Shown here: one piece after another, positions 27,858-36,224 of the stretch
Numbering within the stretch: the stretch's first letter is position 1
How the letters are laid out: every line of letters starts with the position of its first letter
Origin: UBA10438 sp044238605
GTDB lineage: Bacteria > Bacteroidota > Ignavibacteria > Kapaibacteriales > Kapaibacteriaceae
Reading direction: 5' to 3'
Length of the DNA stretch: 64,000 bases
Assembly: GCA_044238605.1 (NCBI GenBank)
Contig: JBIICY010000005.1
Coordinates: 1-64,000 of the forward strand
Notes under the pieces: generated by a model
Databases searched by the model: none
The model's input: only the letters and a program-made list of their open reading frames with translations
Told to the model about the DNA's origin: nothing
Position numbers and translations under genes: made by a program

Positions 27858-28778
27858 CTAAACCTGTTTCGTGAGCCAAGCCGCAATGTCATCGATAAGC
27901 GTTCGATACGTTGGCGTGATCGCCCCATACGTAAAGAACCCGTGGATCATCCCTTCGTACACGCGCGACGTGCTGCGCACGCCTGCTGTAGTGAGCATGT
28001 CGTGATATGCTAAGCCTTCGTCGCGGAGAATATCGTTTTCTGCAACGGCAATCATCGTTGGGGGTAGATCAGATACATCGTTTGCGAGTGCCGGTGCAAC
28101 CTCTGGCAGAAGTCTATCATCAGCATTGGGTACGTACTGGTCCCAATACCACTGCATTCCTTGCTTTGCAAGATTAAATCCAGTTGCAAATTCCTGAGCA
28201 GAAGACGTCTCGAGCCTGGGGTCGAGACATGGATAGATCAGTACCTGGAATGCGAGTGGCATAACTCCACGTGCACGCAAGGCAACCGCAGCGGCAAGAT
28301 TACCGCCAGAGCTGTCGCCCATTACACCTATTCTCTTTCGGTCTATCTCTAGTTCGTCAGCAGTGGCAACGCACCATTGCAGGGCTGTCCAGCAATCTTT
28401 AAGAGGTATCGGGTACGGATGTTCTGGTGCTTTGCGATACTCCACCGCCACGATGGCATATCCACTTGCATTAGCTAACGCCCGCAATGACGACTCGTAG
28501 ATATCGAGCGTGTTATGCACCCAGCCCCCTCCATGAAAGAACACGATGCAGGGAAGGGGCGTATCCTCCAACGGACGAAACACGCGCACAGGAATCGTGC
28601 CACCATCAACATCGATGCGGCGCTCCTCACGAGAGAGTATCTCCTCGGGCTTTCCTGACAAGGCTACACGACCATCAACATTTGCACGAAGCTCCTCTAC
28701 GGAACATTCCCACACCTCGGGCATCTTCGATGCGGCGCGCATTGCAAGCAGCCGCGATATTTCACGTGCAATCGGCAT
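27858..28778 (-). CDS. Alpha/beta hydrolase, HSL-type esterase/lipase
   Basis: Predicted carboxylesterase of 306 residues, without a signal peptide and so cytoplasmic. The hormone-sensitive-lipase family oxyanion motif HGGGWVHN, the nucleophile elbow GDSSGGNLAAAVALR (Ser), the acidic member in AENDILRDEG and the His in YEGMIHGFF are all present, so the triad is complete. It should hydrolyse short-chain acyl esters. The ATG at 28778 (MPIAREIS) is preferred; the longer frame to 28826 runs into a REP-like palindrome. Neighbouring genes suggest no pathway. Confidence 0.92.
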   Translation of the reverse strand: MPIAREISRLLAMRAASKMPEVWECSVEELRANVDGRVALSGKPEEILSREERRIDVDGGTIPVRVFRPLEDTPLPCIVFFHGGGWVHNTLDIYESSLRALANASGYAIVAVEYRKAPEHPYPIPLKDCWTALQWCVATADELEIDRKRIGVMGDSSGGNLAAAVALRARGVMPLAFQVLIYPCLDPRLETSSAQEFATGFNLAKQGMQWYWDQYVPNADDRLLPEVAPALANDVSDLPPTMIAVAENDILRDEGLAYHDMLTTAGVRSTSRVYEGMIHGFFTYGAITPTYRTLIDDIAAWLTKQV

Positions 28779-28797
28779 CCGGCAAAATAACACCGTA

Positions 28798-28821
28798 GGG
28801 GCGACCCTATGTGGTCGCCCC
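28798..28821. repeat. REP-like palindrome
   Basis: GGGGCGACC and GGTCGCCCC are perfect 9-bp arms around a 6-base spacer (CTATGT), 20 bp upstream of the esterase start. GC-rich hairpins of this form are typical of REP elements mobilised by REP-associated transposases. A truncated transposase of that type lies at 24.1 kb. Confidence 0.7.
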
Positions 28822-28902
28822 ATCACACGTCGCCCCGTCGCCCCATCGCCCCATCACACGTCGCCCCATCGCCCGTCGCCCTATTCCCCATCGCCCCATT
28901 AC
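28822..28902. repeat. Degenerate GTCGCCCC/ATCGCCCC tandem repeat
   Basis: About ten copies of a 7-8 base unit (ATCGCCCC, GTCGCCCC, with ATCACAC variants) run from the REP-like palindrome to just before the beta-helix gene. The unit shares TCGCCCC with the right arm of the palindrome, so the array may have grown from it by slippage. Confidence 0.75.
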
Positions 28903-28911
28903 ATTTGTTGC

Positions 28912-30657
28912 ATGAAGCATTCCATCTCGGCGATTCTCATTGCTATCATGATTGCTCTGGGCACACTGCACAGCCAAACTGATGTTCGGATACCAGAGCC
29001 CGTAGTGCCCGCGCAGATCGAAGAACGATACTGTGTGTATCTATCTGCTACTGGGTCTGATGCAAACACGGGTTCACGTGAGTCGCCAGTGCTTACGTAT
29101 GCACGAGCAATAGCGCTGATGAAGGAGCGAACATCTGCTGTAAGTGGACGCATTGCATGTGCGCTGAGATTTCTTCCTGGTGTATATCAGATACAAGCGC
29201 CGTTTATTCAGAAGATCGATGATTATCGGGTGACGGGTCCTGCAGGAGTACGATATCTTGATCTCAGCATTCTCGGCGAAGGTCCACTAGGCGAAGCTCC
29301 ATTTGCTGCTCTAGATGCATCGAACATCACCGTGCCAGCCGGGCATGGAATTTTTACCCTATGTGGCAGAGGCATCACCGTATCGAACATTGTTCTTCTT
29401 AACAGCTCTGAGTTTGGATTACGCCTTGGGCAGCCAGGATATCGATGCACAAACGCACTGATAAAGAACGTTATCATCGATGGAACGTATTCGCATGGAT
29501 TGCGCATCGGTGACGAGAGCTCAACGGCTGCTGATACAACCAAGCTTATAGGTTGCGTCGTACGCAATACGAACCTCATGAATATCCGCGGCACGAAGGG
29601 TCAGTTCGGCAGTGCTATTAAGCTCTTTGGCGCACGGGACGTAATCATCGACAGTTGCACCGTAGAACGTAACTGGGGAGAAGCGGTCTGCATCAACAAT
29701 AGTTCGCGGGTAGAGGTCCGCAACACTACTGTGCTGGATAACTGGGCACCGGCCGTGTATTGCGACGTAGCACAAGACGTGCGTGTTCATGGTTGCAGGT
29801 TTATAAGCAATGCCGACACTACGATGTTCCCAAAGGGGCGCAGAGGAATGGTTGGCGTTCTTGTTAGCACAGAGGCATGGGACGGCAGCCGAACGGACTA
29901 TGTCTGCGAGCGTATCGATGTATATAACAACACATTCATCCGAATGGCAGGTTGTCTTGATATATGGGAAGGCACAGTCGGCTTCCTGCAACGTCAGATC
30001 ATCCGCAACGTGCGTTTTGCCCACAACACATGCATCGACATGTGGACCACCCAAGGCAACACCAGCACTGCTTTTGTTAATGCCGTGTACTCAAGCCCCT
30101 TTCCAGTAAATCGCAGTGCCAGCAACATCTTCGTGGGCAACAATATCTTTACGGTAGATCCTTCGAATGTTGCCCCGCGTCTCTGGGTGCGTGTTCCTAC
30201 AGAAATAGTCAGTGCATTTCGCTATCCATCGAACTACTGGAAGGCCGAAGTGCCCGGCATCGGGACAACGTTTAGTAACATCATCAACCCCCTGCTTATC
30301 ACTGCCGAACCATTTGATCCATCTCCGGCAGGGACGCCGCCGCTTCGGTGCAATGTGCCTCGTATTGCAGACATCACACGTGATGCTCGAGGCATGCTAC
30401 GGGGATCAGATTCTACGAACGTAGGGGCGTATGAATTCATCGACCCAACAGACGTGGAAGAAGAGCTGCTGGGACAACCGGGCAAGTCTGTCGTGACAGT
30501 GTACGGCAATACCTACAATGTGCCTGCTTCAGATACCCGCAGGCATATACGCGTCTATTCCCCGCTTGGCCGCCGTCTCAGTGATTGTTACTCAGAGCCA
30601 TACACCTCAACATTGCTCTCATGGGAAGGGGCTTTGGGGATAGTGTTGATAGACTAG
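28912..30657 (+). CDS. Secreted right-handed parallel beta-helix protein
   Basis: Exported protein of 581 residues with the pectate-lyase-like solenoid fold. The ATG at 28912 starts a good signal peptide (ISAILIAIMIALGTLHSQ); a much longer upstream frame runs antisense through the esterase gene and is rejected. It opens with YLSATGSDANTGSRESP, the usual cap of this family (extracellular polysaccharide lyases and related proteins). Solenoid coils follow (FGARDVIIDSCTVERNWGEA, NNSSRVEVRNTTVLDNWAPA). The last 60 residues resemble a T9SS tail but are short. No catalytic residues can be assigned; carbohydrate binding or cleavage is a guess. The stop codon TAG lies inside the first unit of a heptamer array. 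Confidence 0.83.
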   Translation: MKHSISAILIAIMIALGTLHSQTDVRIPEPVVPAQIEERYCVYLSATGSDANTGSRESPVLTYARAIALMKERTSAVSGRIACALRFLPGVYQIQAPFIQKIDDYRVTGPAGVRYLDLSILGEGPLGEAPFAALDASNITVPAGHGIFTLCGRGITVSNIVLLNSSEFGLRLGQPGYRCTNALIKNVIIDGTYSHGLRIGDESSTAADTTKLIGCVVRNTNLMNIRGTKGQFGSAIKLFGARDVIIDSCTVERNWGEAVCINNSSRVEVRNTTVLDNWAPAVYCDVAQDVRVHGCRFISNADTTMFPKGRRGMVGVLVSTEAWDGSRTDYVCERIDVYNNTFIRMAGCLDIWEGTVGFLQRQIIRNVRFAHNTCIDMWTTQGNTSTAFVNAVYSSPFPVNRSASNIFVGNNIFTVDPSNVAPRLWVRVPTEIVSAFRYPSNYWKAEVPGIGTTFSNIINPLLITAEPFDPSPAGTPPLRCNVPRIADITRDARGMLRGSDSTNVGAYEFIDPTDVEEELLGQPGKSVVTVYGNTYNVPASDTRRHIRVYSPLGRRLSDCYSEPYTSTLLSWEGALGIVLID

Positions 30658-30705
30658 GTACGAGGGGTACGGGGGAAGACTAGGGACTAGGGGCTAGGTA
30701 CTATG
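30652..30705. repeat. Heptanucleotide tandem array (GACTAGG type)
   Basis: Units GACTAGG, TACGAGG, GGTACGG, then five bases (GGGAA), then GACTAGG, GACTAGG, GGCTAGG, TACTATG. The first unit supplies the stop codon of the beta-helix gene. Same period as, but different sequence from, the arrays at 27.8, 42.7, 43.7 and 44.2 kb. Confidence 0.85.
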
Positions 30706-30719
30706 GAAGGCGGCCACCA

Positions 30720-30806
30720 CGAGAAAATGACGAGCGAGATACCGAGAAAATGACTAGTGAGTTGGCGAGAAAGCAACTATCGAGTGGCCGAGAAAGTGAC
30801 TAGTAG
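30720..30806. repeat. 23-bp tandem direct repeat, about 3.8 units
   Basis: Units start at 30720, 30743, 30766 and 30789. Each begins CGAGAAA and continues like ATGACTAGTGAGTTGG, with a few substitutions between copies. The repeats abut without spacers, so this is not a CRISPR array. Confidence 0.85.
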
Positions 30807-31177
30807 CTTTTCTAAGTGCCATAAAATCAATAGAATGTCCCGACGGTGTGCACGTTGTACCGATAGATATGCTGGGGCCGTAGGTGTCAACGGAACGCAT
30901 AGCTGCTGAGTTTATACGCCAGCGCAATTTCATAGAACCGCAGACTTTTAGACCATCTCAATGCACACTCCGACGTCTGCGCGACACTTAACCTTGCAGA
31001 GGCAGACATCGGTGTAATTCTCGTACCAATAGAGAATTCCGAACAATGTGGTCACTTGTCTATCCTTCTGAATTCAGAAGGCAATCACATGGCGTTCTAT
31101 TTGATGCGACGGGAAGAACAGTTTTATGCTCATACATTAGTTCTACCGATGTCGAGTTTGTCTGACCAACCGTACAA
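30807..31177. other. Intergenic stretch, possible decayed coding sequence
   Basis: No intact gene was found. On the plus strand two overlapping frames look protein-like: one of about 35 codons from a GTG near 30882 (AAEFIRQRNFIEPQTFRPSQ), then from about 30990 another (LNLAEADIGVILVPIENSEQ) that stays open into the 3' end of the next gene. A frameshift between them would fit a broken gene; coincidence is also possible. Confidence 0.3.
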
Positions 31178-32779
31178 CTATCTCACAACTGTAAACTGTG
31201 CGCTGTTATGAGATTCTTGGTTAATCAATGATATCCAATACAAGCCATTAGAGTATGGTGTCAAATCAATTTCTATTGTCGATCCATTCATCTCTGAATA
31301 CTGTATGGACCTACGCAAGACTATTTCACCTATTGCATTAAACAAGACAACTTCTAATGGTTTGGCTGTCATATCATGTTTGATGGTGAGCGTATTTGCG
31401 TGGACATAACAAACGAGGCTTTTGTCAGTCGTCAATGGTGCCTGGCAGGTTGGGATCGACGTTAGATTTGACACGCTTCCATTCTTGTCCATTCGGATCA
31501 CTACAATGTCTGAGGAACTATCCCTTTTAATACCCTGGTAATCCCCACTGGTTGACAATGCACGACCGGTAAGAACTACGCCGTCATCACTACAAGTGGC
31601 AATGGATGTACCCACATCATTACAGTTATCGCCAGAAACTACTCTCTTCCATACCATTGAACCATTGGTAGATAAACGCATTACACATAGACTGCCTTGA
31701 TAGCGACGTTTAAAATCACCATCATCTGAGCATGCAATACCCGTAACCAGTAGATCTCCATTAGCAGCAACGTCTATGGCATGTGGGACTTCGGACAAAC
31801 TACCTCCGTACACGCGCTTCCATTGCATATCACCTTCTGCATCGAGTTTTGTTATCAATATGTCATTGTCTCCCATATCCAATCCGCTGAAATCACCATT
31901 ATTCGAAGATGTCCAGCCAGCAACGACAACACCTCCATCTTGGGTAGTTTGAATTGCAGTTCCCACATCATCGCCTGTACCCCCTAATGTTCGCACCCAT
32001 TCGATGGAGCCATTAGATTGCAATCTCACAACAAATAAGTCTCGGGTATAGTTAGAATCGTTGCCGTACTTACTGCGAATGTCCTTGTCTCTCGAATATG
32101 AACCGCCGGTAAGCAACAGTCCATTATCGTAGGAGGGTGTTATAGAGAGAACATCGTCTTGTTTACTACCACCGAGTGATTTAATCCACTTTGGATTTCC
32201 CTGTTTGTCAAGCATTACAACGAAGACATCTGATGCTCCGTGATTTGCTAGACCCTTAAAATCTCCGCCAGTCCAATCAGAGGAACCTGCTAATGCAATG
32301 TTGCCATTGCCCAACTCCACAATCGTCATCTCACCAAAGTAAGGTGACCAATCACTTGGTAAGGCGCCGTGTAGTTCTCGCACCCACAACTCTCTGCCTT
32401 CCTCATCAAATTTTTTAACAACGATTGCTTGCCCGTAACATTCAAATGCAGCAACAAATCCACCGTCTTGCAGTTTGTTCATGGTAACGACCCATGTCGT
32501 GCACTGACTATTGATCTTTCTCCTCCATTCGAAAGAACCATCGCGATCTATCTTATAGAGGAAAGCGCCGGGTCCAATCGTATTGAAATCTCGATCATAA
32601 GACCGCACAATAGCGCAGCCCACGAATCCACCATCAGCAGTTGTTACTATCGAAGGTCTGCCAATACCGTCGTCCCGACTCCCCCCATAAGTACGAAGCC
32701 AAGTCTGGCTCATGACATCTAGAGTTGCAAGACAGATTATACAAAGCCATTGTAGTATAACTCCGATGCTTTCCTTCAT
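31178..32779 (-). CDS. Secreted SBBP-like beta-propeller protein with T9SS-like tail
   Basis: Exported protein of 533 residues, function unknown. A signal peptide ends near LDVMSQ. About six to seven blades follow, each reading like W-x-R-T-x-G-G-x-x-D-D...T-x-D-G-G-x-V-x-x-G-x-x-x-S-x-x-G-D-F. Examples are TWLRTYGGSRDDGIGRPSIV, WVRTLGGTGDDVGTAIQTTQ and WKRVYGGSLSEVPHAIDVAA. This is the SBBP/delta-60-type propeller of FCB secretomes. The end (KPLEVVLFNAIGEIVLRR ... SAQFTVVR) is a Por sorting tail. The gene and the next six on the same strand look more AT-rich than the rest of the window (by eye, not computed), which could reflect a separate origin. Confidence 0.87.
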   Translation of the reverse strand: MKESIGVILQWLCIICLATLDVMSQTWLRTYGGSRDDGIGRPSIVTTADGGFVGCAIVRSYDRDFNTIGPGAFLYKIDRDGSFEWRRKINSQCTTWVVTMNKLQDGGFVAAFECYGQAIVVKKFDEEGRELWVRELHGALPSDWSPYFGEMTIVELGNGNIALAGSSDWTGGDFKGLANHGASDVFVVMLDKQGNPKWIKSLGGSKQDDVLSITPSYDNGLLLTGGSYSRDKDIRSKYGNDSNYTRDLFVVRLQSNGSIEWVRTLGGTGDDVGTAIQTTQDGGVVVAGWTSSNNGDFSGLDMGDNDILITKLDAEGDMQWKRVYGGSLSEVPHAIDVAANGDLLVTGIACSDDGDFKRRYQGSLCVMRLSTNGSMVWKRVVSGDNCNDVGTSIATCSDDGVVLTGRALSTSGDYQGIKRDSSSDIVVIRMDKNGSVSNLTSIPTCQAPLTTDKSLVCYVHANTLTIKHDMTAKPLEVVLFNAIGEIVLRRSIQYSEMNGSTIEIDLTPYSNGLYWISLINQESHNSAQFTVVR

Positions 32780-32948
32780 AGTTTGGGTTTACTTATTGTT
32801 AAGGGTTTTATACAATGAACCCACGCAACGCCCAAAGTGTGCTACATGAATCCTGTTCAACCAGCGCAGGGAGCGTTGAATAGAATCCATCCTCAGGCGT
32901 GCGTGAGTATACATTAGCTTTCGTGTGAACGATTGTCTTATTGAGTCA

Positions 32949-33404
32949 TCACAGTTGATATCGTATTCCTGCAGAGTACCCCCACAGCAACCCTGTATAC
33001 CACGAACCAGCAAGTTGAAACGTAGGTGATACCTGGGAAAATGCTTCCAACCTGTCTGCAAATTTCAATTTTAAACCTGCCGTTCCGCGGACTCCAATCG
33101 CAGTTCCAAAGTCGGCGTATACTGTCGAAGGTGCTGTTGCAATGCATGCACCAGCGCCTGCATACCAGTCAAGGTTTTTCATCGAGCTGATATCGCCACC
33201 TGTTAGCTTATAGTCAGCAGAGACGGCCAATCCATAAATCGAACTGGTACTTACCAGACCCGAGAGACCACCTGCTCGAACAGACACTCCGTATCCCCAG
33301 AAATCATAACCCAAGCCGATATTGAATGCATCATCGGCAGCATGTGCTACAGATCCACCGATAATCGTAACAACGCAGAAAGCAAGGACTGCAAATCTCT
33401 TCAT
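32949..33404 (-). CDS. Small predicted outer-membrane beta-barrel protein
   Basis: Predicted exported protein of 151 residues. The ATG at 33404 gives a signal peptide ending SVAHAADD; an upstream extension to 33452 lacks support. The mature part reads like an eight-stranded barrel (AFNIGLGYDFWGYGVSVRAG, SIYGLAVSADYKLTG, GTAGLKLKFADRLEAFSQV) and ends LLWGYSAGIRYQL. It has no recognised family signature. It lies 100 bp downstream of the five-gene envelope operon on the same strand and may be its last member. Confidence 0.68.
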   Translation of the reverse strand: MKRFAVLAFCVVTIIGGSVAHAADDAFNIGLGYDFWGYGVSVRAGGLSGLVSTSSIYGLAVSADYKLTGGDISSMKNLDWYAGAGACIATAPSTVYADFGTAIGVRGTAGLKLKFADRLEAFSQVSPTFQLAGSWYTGLLWGYSAGIRYQL

Positions 33405-33504
33405 CTCATCTACCCCGTGAGTGATGTATTGGAAACAACAATGCGGCCTCATCTAGATGAGGAGCTCACATAAGTTTGTTTAGTTGTCGACGTTTTACTG
33501 CGAT

Positions 33505-34308
33505 TTAACGAAAGAGCAGTATGTACCTGTCGCGTGCACTGGATCGTGCATTTATCTCTGTACGCTGCGTCATTCCGCCCTGACGAATTTTCTCGATACG
33601 TTCTTCCTTCGTCATTTCGAGACTATCCATTTTGAAGGCTCGATCTGCAGCGAGGTCGCTTTGTTTGTTTTCTCTCTGGATCTGTTTATCAACGCAGGTA
33701 GAAGCCTGTTGTGCGAGCTTTAGAATTGCGGCTTCGTGTTTAGAGCCAGCAGGTATTTCCGAAATAATGTCTGCCGCATCGTAACACTCTTGTTTTGCCA
33801 ACAAGGTATTTACCTCGCGCATCTTCTTTTCTGCAAATGCATTGACCATAGACCCAGCGCGTTTAGATGCTGTTGCAAACAACTCCTGCACTTTGTCCTG
33901 CGGCATCTTAAATGATCGAATGGCGTTGTTTCTTGCAAGTTCCTTGCTGTATCCTGTACCCTCAATTGAAATAGTTGTGGCTGCCAATGATGCTGAGGCT
34001 CCTTCAAACTCAATACTAACCGAGACATCAGCACTGAGTTTATACATATTGCGCATACCCCCTTCGTAGGACATTACATCGACTTCATTATACCTACAGA
34101 CCGTTACCATTGGGTAGTAGCCATCAACAGAGGAAACTCCAGCGGCAGCAAGGTATTGCTTGATCTTAGACTCAAGAAAGCCGTTTTGTTCGGCACTAAG
34201 TGAAGAACTTGGTACGACATAATATCCAGATGCCTGTTGAGCGGTCGTGGTAATGACAATGCCAACGAATACAACCATTATGTGCACAGTTAACAGCAAC
34301 GAGCTCAT
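33505..34308 (-). CDS. Exported protein of unknown function (envelope operon)
   Basis: Not recognised. 267 residues with a signal peptide ending near TTTAQQ. After a globular part (VTVCRYNEVDVMSYEGG, VSVSIEFEGASASLAATTIS) there is GTGYSKELARNNAIRSF, a pattern like the accessory repeats of LPP20/FlgT/CsgG-associated envelope proteins. The C-terminal 100 residues are charged and predicted helical (MTKEERIEKIRQGGMTQR). Its start overlaps the stop of the upstream gene by ATGA, so the two are translationally coupled. Periplasmic location is likely. Sure it is a gene, unsure of the function. Confidence 0.72.
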   Translation of the reverse strand: MSSLLLTVHIMVVFVGIVITTTAQQASGYYVVPSSSLSAEQNGFLESKIKQYLAAAGVSSVDGYYPMVTVCRYNEVDVMSYEGGMRNMYKLSADVSVSIEFEGASASLAATTISIEGTGYSKELARNNAIRSFKMPQDKVQELFATASKRAGSMVNAFAEKKMREVNTLLAKQECYDAADIISEIPAGSKHEAAILKLAQQASTCVDKQIQRENKQSDLAADRAFKMDSLEMTKEERIEKIRQGGMTQRTEINARSSARDRYILLFR

Positions 34309-35168
34309 GGTAACTCGATCCTTATGAATGCATTTCCTTCCATCTTGACTTTCGGCTTAACTGGCTTGACCATATCAGTCAAGAGCTTTCGGATTTCCTT
34401 CGCAAAGTCATTTACGGATTCATACTTGATCAAATCGATGTTTGCCTCGTATGTCATTTGCTTTTCGGTCGCACCTTTATTGTTATAAGAAATGGTGATT
34501 TTCTTCAGAAGATCATCCATTGAATCGGTGAAATACTGATCATTGACGTCTCCAGTGAGGTCTGTCTCCTGGCTGCTGACGTAGATGCGGACCGGTCTAC
34601 CTTCGGTTGGAATCAGATCCCACTTTGCCTTAACTGAAGCCAATACCCGGTCGATGCAATTATTCACGGCAGAAATGCACAATCCGGAGATGTCGTTGGT
34701 CACAATCTCCTCGCTAACCCCTTGCACAGATCCCAACCCCTCTGATGCGGCAACCTGCTCAACTTCGATTGAAACACGTACTTTCTTAGCAGGGCCTTTA
34801 CTTTCGACATTAGTTGTAAAAACCATTTTGATATCCGCGCCAGCTTGGCGCGCAGCAATAGCATCCAAATCTGCAGTGAGTCCTTTTACGGTCATCTCAT
34901 CCTTCTTGAGATCCTGCATAGCCTGTTCAAAGCCACGGTACTTAACACCTCGCTCACCTAGAACGGTCTGAATCGCAACAGCTGTTTGTTGAACATGCGC
35001 GTTCTGCTTAAAGTAGGTGTATGAATCCAAACCTTCCGGTGATCCTGGGGGAACGCGCGGTATAGCGATGAAGGTAGGTGGTTGAATCTGTCGCTGTGAT
35101 GCTTGTGCAAACAGCATGCCCTGCACAGCAACAGTGAGTAAAATGACTACAGCATAATGTTTCATCAA
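34305..35168 (-). CDS. Exported protein, DUF6175-like
   Basis: 287 residues with a signal peptide ending GMLFAQASQ. After PPTFIAIPRVPPGSPEGLD it has an alpha/beta region (AVAIQTVLGERGVKYRGFEQ, AIAARQAGADIKMVFTTNVE) that resembles DUF6175-type proteins of Bacteroidota and, more loosely, the TolB-N/CsgG-like fold in which a periplasmic protein builds an envelope complex. The match is from memory and is moderate. Second-to-last gene of the five-gene operon, coupled by ATGA to the next gene. Confidence 0.7.
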   Translation of the reverse strand: MMKHYAVVILLTVAVQGMLFAQASQRQIQPPTFIAIPRVPPGSPEGLDSYTYFKQNAHVQQTAVAIQTVLGERGVKYRGFEQAMQDLKKDEMTVKGLTADLDAIAARQAGADIKMVFTTNVESKGPAKKVRVSIEVEQVAASEGLGSVQGVSEEIVTNDISGLCISAVNNCIDRVLASVKAKWDLIPTEGRPVRIYVSSQETDLTGDVNDQYFTDSMDDLLKKITISYNNKGATEKQMTYEANIDLIKYESVNDFAKEIRKLLTDMVKPVKPKVKMEGNAFIRIELP

Positions 35169-35218
35169 TGCTTACATCCTTCGAGTTATGTTGTTATCAT
35201 AAGAGTGCACACAGGTAT

Positions 35219-35674
35219 TTACCTGGTGGTGTTCTCTACTGCTTTATGAATAATATCCTTGATCTGCCAAGTCCAGTCTTCCGTTTTTTCATTGTTTCTA
35301 TCGTAAAAGTGACTTGCTATGACATTGGTAGTAGTTGATTCGACGAACTCGATAGATATCCTGTCGATTCGAATGTCAGCCTTGCCAACAAGTGGACCTT
35401 GCTTACTTGTTGTTTTATAGGATAGGCGTACGATGTGATTCGCATCTACCGAGTTACTAACGACGGTTAATCCAGCTCCTCGCAGTGCATTTCGCACTTC
35501 TCCAGATAGATTTAACTCATCACTGCCGTTAACAAGGACGATGTATCTACCAGCTGTATTCAGGCGTCCCTCAGATCTTTCGATTGCACGGTAAGAGGTG
35601 CAGCCACTCAGAATCAACATCAACGCATTTGCGGTTGCTAGAAACGATAGTATTGCTCTCACATCAACGTCCAT
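35219..35674 (-). CDS. Predicted lipoprotein of the envelope operon
   Basis: 151 residues with a lipobox (MLILSGC) near residue 25, so a lipid-anchored envelope protein. The mature part (GRYIVLVNGSDELNLSGEVR, DIRIDRISIEFVESTTTNVI) resembles the small alpha/beta domain of DUF4136/CsgG-related lipoproteins, but no family can be named with confidence. It overlaps the upstream lipoprotein gene by 11 bp. A GTG four codons downstream, directly after the upstream gene's stop, is an alternative start that still leaves a complete lipoprotein signal. Confidence 0.7.
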   Translation of the reverse strand: MDVDVRAILSFLATANALMLILSGCTSYRAIERSEGRLNTAGRYIVLVNGSDELNLSGEVRNALRGAGLTVVSNSVDANHIVRLSYKTTSKQGPLVGKADIRIDRISIEFVESTTTNVIASHFYDRNNEKTEDWTWQIKDIIHKAVENTTR

Positions 35675-36152
35675 ACTTCATTTTCTTAATAACACCTTTG
35701 ACCTCGAGCATTTCCCGCAGTTGGGTGGTCGACACAACCACCTCGACACCCAGCTTTACTCTTCCATCCTGCAACTTCATGCGTCTGTCTGCTTCCATTT
35801 TGCTAGGATTGGTAGCGCGGACATACGATCGCCATGATGTTTCATCGGCGAAGAATGAGTTGATGAACTCTTTCGATGTTTCTCGCTCGTTCGCATTCAG
35901 TAGGGCCACACAATTACCCCCAGCAGCACCTCCAACTAGTGCTGCATAGACACCTGCCTTTAACGCATCTTCTTCAGCCTGAGCGTTATCACTGCCTATT
36001 CCCCAAGCAAGGTATTTGAACTCTTTGCCCGCGATCCCTTCAACACAAGTGACTTCTTTCGATACCGGCAGAATTGTTTTTTGAATTGTAGGTGACGAAC
36101 ATCCAACAAGAGCAACGACAACCATTATGGATGCAAGAAGTGTCTTCTTCAT
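35664..36152 (-). CDS. Predicted lipoprotein, LPP20-like
   Basis: 162 residues beginning MKKTLLASIMVVVALVGCSS, a textbook lipoprotein signal. The region after the anchor (YLAWGIGSDNAQAEEDALKA, then VYAALVGGAAGGNCVALLNA) has the A-x-x-x-A-x-x-A helical spacing of LPP20/FlgT-type envelope lipoproteins; assignment to that family is tentative. The C-terminus (VKLGVEVVVSTTQLREML) is predicted alpha/beta. It is the second gene of the envelope operon, 72 bp behind the glycine-zipper/barrel gene. Confidence 0.72.
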   Translation of the reverse strand: MKKTLLASIMVVVALVGCSSPTIQKTILPVSKEVTCVEGIAGKEFKYLAWGIGSDNAQAEEDALKAGVYAALVGGAAGGNCVALLNANERETSKEFINSFFADETSWRSYVRATNPSKMEADRRMKLQDGRVKLGVEVVVSTTQLREMLEVKGVIKKMKYGR

Positions 36153-36224
36153 TGTTGATTTGATATTGTGTTGATTGAAACTTTCAAGTGTACAGATGCC
36201 GACAGAAACAAACGTTATACTGCA

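Noticed and set aside
28546..28911. In-frame upstream extension of the beta-helix gene
   Set aside because: It is antisense to the esterase gene and passes through the REP-like palindrome and repeat array; the ATG at 28912 gives a clean signal peptide.
30720..30806. CRISPR array
   Set aside because: The 23-bp units abut with no spacers, and no cas gene is near.
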